Assembly: GCA_947380655.1 (NCBI GenBank)
Contig: CANCRX010000016.1
Location: 1-54,591, forward strand
Direction of reading: 5' to 3'
Source of the DNA: Alcaligenaceae bacterium
GTDB taxonomy: Bacteria; Pseudomonadota; Gammaproteobacteria; Burkholderiales; Burkholderiaceae_B
Length of the DNA: 54,591 bases
Both the position numbers and the translations under genes were made by a program. Positions within the stretch are counted from its first letter, which is position 1; every line of letters begins with the position of its first letter. Below, piece by piece: positions 51,478 to 54,591 of the stretch. The notes under the pieces are model-generated. The model was not told the origin of the DNA, did not search any database, and worked only from the letters and a program-made list of their open reading frames with translations.

Positions 51478-52225
51478 TATCGATCACGTAGCCACGTTGC
51501 GTCAGCAAAGGCATACCGCTTATCCCGATCCTATCGCAGCAGCACTGCGTGCCGAAGATGCGGGCGCAGACCTGATCACCTTGCACTTGCGTGAAGATCG
51601 TCGCCATATTCAGGATGCGGATGTGTTTGCTCTGCGTCCATTGTTGCGTACGCGCATGAATCTGGAATGTGCCGTCACTGCAGAGATGCTGGCGATCGCC
51701 TGCAAAGTATTGCCCCAGGATGTTTGTCTTGTTCCGGAAAAAAGAGCGGAGCTCACCACGGAAGGAGGGCTTGAGGTTGCCGGCGCCTTTACACAGGTGC
51801 AGTCCGCTGTTAAACAGCTCGAGTCAAATGGTATTCGGGTCTCGTTGTTTATTGATGCAGATGAAACGCAAATCCGTGCGGCGGCCGATGCGGGTGTGCG
51901 CGTGATTGAATTGCATACCGGTGCCTATGCTGAGGCTGCACCCGAAATGATTGAGCAGGAGATTAATCGCTTGCGTAACGGTATTCGTGTCGCGATTGGG
52001 TTAGGGCTGCGTGTCAACGCAGGTCACGGTTTGCATTTTGGCAATGTCGCACCAATCGCTGCGCTGGATGGAATTACAGAATTGAATATCGGTCACGCAA
52101 TTGTTGCGCAAGCTATTTTCGATGGCTGGGAGCCGACTATCCGCAACATGAAAGCCTGCATGATCGATGCTCGCCTTAAAGCCCAGCGTGGCGCCTTGTT
52201 GCAATCTCCCCAGCACAAATCTTAA
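51458..52225 (+). CDS. pdxJ: Pyridoxine 5'-phosphate synthase
   Basis: TIM-barrel enzyme (255 aa) joining 1-deoxyxylulose 5-phosphate and 3-amino-2-oxopropyl phosphate. MIDLGVNIDHVATLRQQR at the start, LITLHLREDRRHI, and GHGLHFGN near the end are diagnostic. I chose the ATG at 51458 because the family begins MxxLGVNIDH; in-frame ATGs at 51413 and 51434 lie inside the previous gene. First of the pdxJ-acpS-nagZ-uvrC run. Confidence 0.96.
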   Translation: MIDLGVNIDHVATLRQQRHTAYPDPIAAALRAEDAGADLITLHLREDRRHIQDADVFALRPLLRTRMNLECAVTAEMLAIACKVLPQDVCLVPEKRAELTTEGGLEVAGAFTQVQSAVKQLESNGIRVSLFIDADETQIRAAADAGVRVIELHTGAYAEAAPEMIEQEINRLRNGIRVAIGLGLRVNAGHGLHFGNVAPIAALDGITELNIGHAIVAQAIFDGWEPTIRNMKACMIDARLKAQRGALLQSPQHKS

Positions 52226-52244
52226 TCATCCCAGGAGCCTGGTT

Positions 52245-52655
52245 TTGAGCGCAATTGCCGGTATTGGTACGGATCTGGTCAAGATGGATCGCATCGATCG
52301 GGCCTGGCTGCGACATCCTGAGCGGTTTCCTGCAAAAATTCTGGGTAGTGAAGAACTACTGGTCTTTCATCGTCGCGCAGCACGTGACCGTGCGCGCGGC
52401 GTACGTTACCTCGCGACGCGCTTTGCGGCCAAAGAAGCCTTCTCAAAGGCAGTCGGTCTCGGGATGCGCATGCCGATGTGGTGGACGCGCATGCAAACAC
52501 TGAATGCACCAGGTGGGCGTCCTCAGGTGGTGCTCTCCTCACCCTTACGAGAATGGTATGAAGCCCGCTTTGGCGTCGCCCATGTCTCATTGACTGACGA
52601 ATCGGAGTACGGTGCTGCTTATGTTGTTGTTGAAACTCTCAAGGGACGTGAATAA
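52245..52655 (+). CDS. acpS: Holo-[acyl-carrier-protein] synthase
   Basis: 4'-phosphopantetheinyl transferase (136 aa) that activates ACP. The magnesium site has GIGTDLVKMDRI (Asp) and RFAAKEAFSKAVG (Glu and Lys). The start is TTG at 52245, seven bases after AGGAG; the family begins close to IxGIGTD, which fits. Its stop codon overlaps the nagZ ATG by one base. Confidence 0.94.
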   Translation: MSAIAGIGTDLVKMDRIDRAWLRHPERFPAKILGSEELLVFHRRAARDRARGVRYLATRFAAKEAFSKAVGLGMRMPMWWTRMQTLNAPGGRPQVVLSSPLREWYEARFGVAHVSLTDESEYGAAYVVVETLKGRE

Positions 52656-53716
52656 TGTCTGATAAGAAAAAGAATCTCAAACTTTCACGTGGACCCCTGA
52701 TGGTCGATGTGGCAGGTCACACGCTGACTAAAGAAGAAAAAGAGCGCTTGCGACACCCTCTGGTCGGGGCCGTTATTTTGTTTGCCCGCAACTACGATAA
52801 TCGCGAACAACTCTGTGCGCTGACGCGTAGCATTCATCAATTACGTACTCCGCGGCTGTTGATTGCAGTCGATCATGAGGGCGGACGAGTGCAGAGATTT
52901 CGTACCGATGGGTTCACCGCGTTGCCTGCAATGGGAAAGCTCGGTGCATACTGGAATGAAAAACCGCTTGAAGCGATGCGTATGGCCACGGATGTAGGTT
53001 TTGTGTTGGGTGCTGAGTTACGCGCTTGTGGTGTGGATTTAAGTTTTACACCTGTGCTCGATCTTGACTATGGCGTGAGCAAAGTCATTGGCGATCGTGC
53101 CTTTAGTCGTGATCCCCGAGTGGTGGCCATGCTGGCACGCGCCTTGGTGCAGGGGTTGTCGCTTGCAGGAATGTCGTCATGCGGCAAGCATTTCCCAGGT
53201 CACGGTGCTGTGGCAGCAGATTCTCATCATGAAATTCCGCGTGATTCGCGCAGTCTCAAGCGTATTTTGCAAGAAGACGCTGCTCCTTACGAATGGCTGG
53301 GTGATCAGGTGATTGCCTCTGTGATGCCCGCGCATGTTATTTACTCAAAGGTCGATGAAAAACCCGCCGGCTTTTCTAAACGTTGGGTGCAAGATATTTT
53401 GCGCACGAAATTGCAATACGATGGCGTGGTGTTCTCTGATGATCTCACCATGGAAGGCGCCTCTGTTGCCGGAGATATCCTTGCCCGCGCGCAAGCCGCA
53501 TTAGGTGCCGGTTGTGACATGGCGCTGGTATGTAATCGACCTGATCTGGCGGATGACTTGCTGGGGCGTTTAAAAATTGAATCTAATGAGACATCGATGG
53601 CGCGTCTGGATCGTCTGATGCCCAAATTGCCTGCACCAGACTGGAAGGCCTTGATGGCTAGCTTGTCTTATCAGCAGTCTTTGAAATCTGTTCGTGCACT
53701 GCATGCAAGAGCCTGA
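52655..53716 (+). CDS. nagZ: Beta-N-acetylhexosaminidase NagZ
   Basis: GH3 cytoplasmic glycosidase (353 aa) that removes GlcNAc from muropeptides during cell-wall recycling. VDHEGGRVQRF, CGKHFPGHGAVAADSHHEIP with the catalytic His loop, and FSDDLTMEGA with the nucleophile Asp are all present. It shares the recycling theme with mltB at the other end of the window. Its last 14 bases overlap uvrC. Confidence 0.95.
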   Translation: MSDKKKNLKLSRGPLMVDVAGHTLTKEEKERLRHPLVGAVILFARNYDNREQLCALTRSIHQLRTPRLLIAVDHEGGRVQRFRTDGFTALPAMGKLGAYWNEKPLEAMRMATDVGFVLGAELRACGVDLSFTPVLDLDYGVSKVIGDRAFSRDPRVVAMLARALVQGLSLAGMSSCGKHFPGHGAVAADSHHEIPRDSRSLKRILQEDAAPYEWLGDQVIASVMPAHVIYSKVDEKPAGFSKRWVQDILRTKLQYDGVVFSDDLTMEGASVAGDILARAQAALGAGCDMALVCNRPDLADDLLGRLKIESNETSMARLDRLMPKLPAPDWKALMASLSYQQSLKSVRALHARA

Positions 53717-54591
53717 GTCCACTCCTTACGAGTCAAGCGCGCCGGAGTCAAGCGCGTCGGAGCCAAGTGCTCCGGAGTCAAGCGCACCTGAGCCAATCAA
53801 GCCTGAATCGCTCAAACCCGACTTTGATATCAAAGCATTTTTATCCAAGCTGCCTCATTTGCCGGGGGTCTACCGGCATATTGACGCCTCAGACGAAGTT
53901 CTTTACGTAGGTAAAGCGCGGGATCTGAAAAAGCGGGTCGCTTCGTATTTTCAAAAAACACCGTCGAGTCCTCGTATTGGTCATATGGTGGCACGCGTGG
54001 TTCGTCTTGAGGTGACGGTCACACGCTCCGAAGCCGAAGCGCTGATACTCGAAAACAACCTTATTAAAAGTCTGCGCCCACGCTATAACATCTTGTTTCG
54101 TGATGACAAGTCTTATCCTTATCTGATGTTGTCTTCACATCCTGCGCCGCGTATTGCCTATTACCGTGGCTCCACCCAAAAGAAAGGTCAGTTTTTCGGT
54201 CCTTATCCAAGTGCTTGGGCTGTTCGCGAAACGATTCAGATTCTGCAAAAAGTTTTTCGCTTACGAACCTGTGAAGACACGGTCTACGCGAATCGCTCGC
54301 GACCCTGTTTATTGCATCAGATCGGTCGTTGTTCGGCCCCCTGTGTGGAGGTGATCTCAAAAGAAGATTACGCTGCGGACGCCCAGCGTGCGGCACGCTT
54401 TCTCAATGGCGAGACCCAGGAGATCATGGGGGATATTGAACAACGCATGCTGTTGGCCTCTGAAGCGCTTGAGTTTGAACAAGCAGCGTTGCTGCGCGAT
54501 CAGATGGGGGCGCTGGCGAAAGTCCTGCATCAGCAGACGATGGAGGATTCAGATAGCCGGGACACGGATATCATCGCGGTCGCTTCGGCTG
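53703..54591 (+). CDS. uvrC: Excinuclease ABC subunit C, 3' end cut by window edge, repeat-containing N-terminus
   Basis: The first 296 residues of UvrC, the dual-incision nuclease of nucleotide-excision repair. After residue 40 the GIY-YIG nuclease begins: GVY at 55-57, YVGKARDLKKR at 68-78, then EAEALILENNLIK and PYLMLS. The UVR helix LEFEQAALLRDQM for UvrB binding is near the cut end. Residues 9-39 are an acidic, proline/serine-rich repeat not usual in UvrC. No alternative start exists between that repeat and the nuclease domain, so the extension seems real. The ATG overlaps nagZ by 14 bases. Confidence 0.92.
   Translation, partial: MQEPESTPYESSAPESSASEPSAPESSAPEPIKPESLKPDFDIKAFLSKLPHLPGVYRHIDASDEVLYVGKARDLKKRVASYFQKTPSSPRIGHMVARVVRLEVTVTRSEAEALILENNLIKSLRPRYNILFRDDKSYPYLMLSSHPAPRIAYYRGSTQKKGQFFGPYPSAWAVRETIQILQKVFRLRTCEDTVYANRSRPCLLHQIGRCSAPCVEVISKEDYAADAQRAARFLNGETQEIMGDIEQRMLLASEALEFEQAALLRDQMGALAKVLHQQTMEDSDSRDTDIIAVASA
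53730..53819 (+). repeat. 15-bp tandem repeat in the uvrC N-terminus
   Basis: GAGTCAAGCGCGCCG and variants occur four times in register (53730-53789), with two more degenerate units to 53819. Each encodes E-S/P-S-A-P/S. The unit length is a multiple of three, so copy-number change keeps the frame. Confidence 0.85.

Noticed and set aside
53730..53819. Repeat as a small CRISPR or intergenic satellite
   Set aside because: Units abut with no spacers and lie in frame inside uvrC.

Overview
The window looks like a chromosomal segment of a betaproteobacterium of order Burkholderiales, most likely family Alcaligenaceae (Bordetella/Achromobacter/Advenella relatives). This rests on gene content and neighbourhoods recognised by eye: a pdxJ-acpS-nagZ-uvrC run, an orn / M48 peptidase / rsgA / CoA-pyrophosphatase block, the PaaN form of the phenylacetate ring-opening enzyme, and many liv-type transporters and acyl-CoA enzymes. 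No rRNA, tRNA, CRISPR array, transposase or prophage gene was seen. Base composition looks even, so most of the window reads as ordinary host chromosome.

Layout. 1-3.6 kb: the end of a ComEA-like DNA-binding protein, cysM, mltB and a histone-deacetylase-family amidohydrolase. 3.7-5.5 kb: etfBA behind a leader that carries an intrinsic terminator. 5.5-11.5 kb: an unrecognised lipoprotein, a dihydroxypyridine-hydroxylase-like FAD monooxygenase, and a minus-strand operon of diaminopropionate ammonia-lyase, an M20 N-carbamoyl hydrolase and an N-carbamoyl-amino-acid nitrilase. 11.7-16 kb: a long acyl-CoA dehydrogenase, a 1-Cys peroxiredoxin and an orphan thiamine-diphosphate enzyme. 16.1-16.5 kb: a LexA-type operator, a hairpin leader and a 53-residue single-span membrane protein. 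16.5-28.3 kb: an EamA exporter, rplS, a liv-type ABC transporter with an amidohydrolase, then nudix, rsgA, M48 peptidase and orn. 27.4-36.7 kb: paaX divergent from paaABCDE-N-G-I-K. 36.7-45.9 kb: a TetR regulator divergent from a second liv-type transporter, an acyl-CoA dehydrogenase, an MDR reductase and an acyl-CoA ligase. 45.9-54.6 kb: a MATE pump, a GT39-like membrane protein, rpmE2, a spermidine-synthase-like protein, a solute-binding protein, pdxJ, acpS, nagZ and the start of uvrC.

How the genes work together. The window is mainly catabolic. Phenylacetate is activated by PaaK, epoxidised by PaaABCE, isomerised by PaaG and opened by PaaN, all under PaaX. Two complete branched-chain-type importers sit with hydrolase or acyl-CoA genes and probably bring in specific carboxylates or amides. 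EtfBA would accept electrons from the two acyl-CoA dehydrogenases. The paa cluster has no paaF, paaH or paaJ, so beta-oxidation of the ring-opened product must be encoded elsewhere.

Most unusual region. At 16157-16488 a near-consensus LexA box lies between plausible -35 and -10 elements. About 135 nt of structured leader follows, then a well-placed Shine-Dalgarno and a small hydrophobic protein. This resembles the architecture of SOS-induced membrane toxins such as E. coli TisB, but neither the peptide nor the leader matches a family I know.
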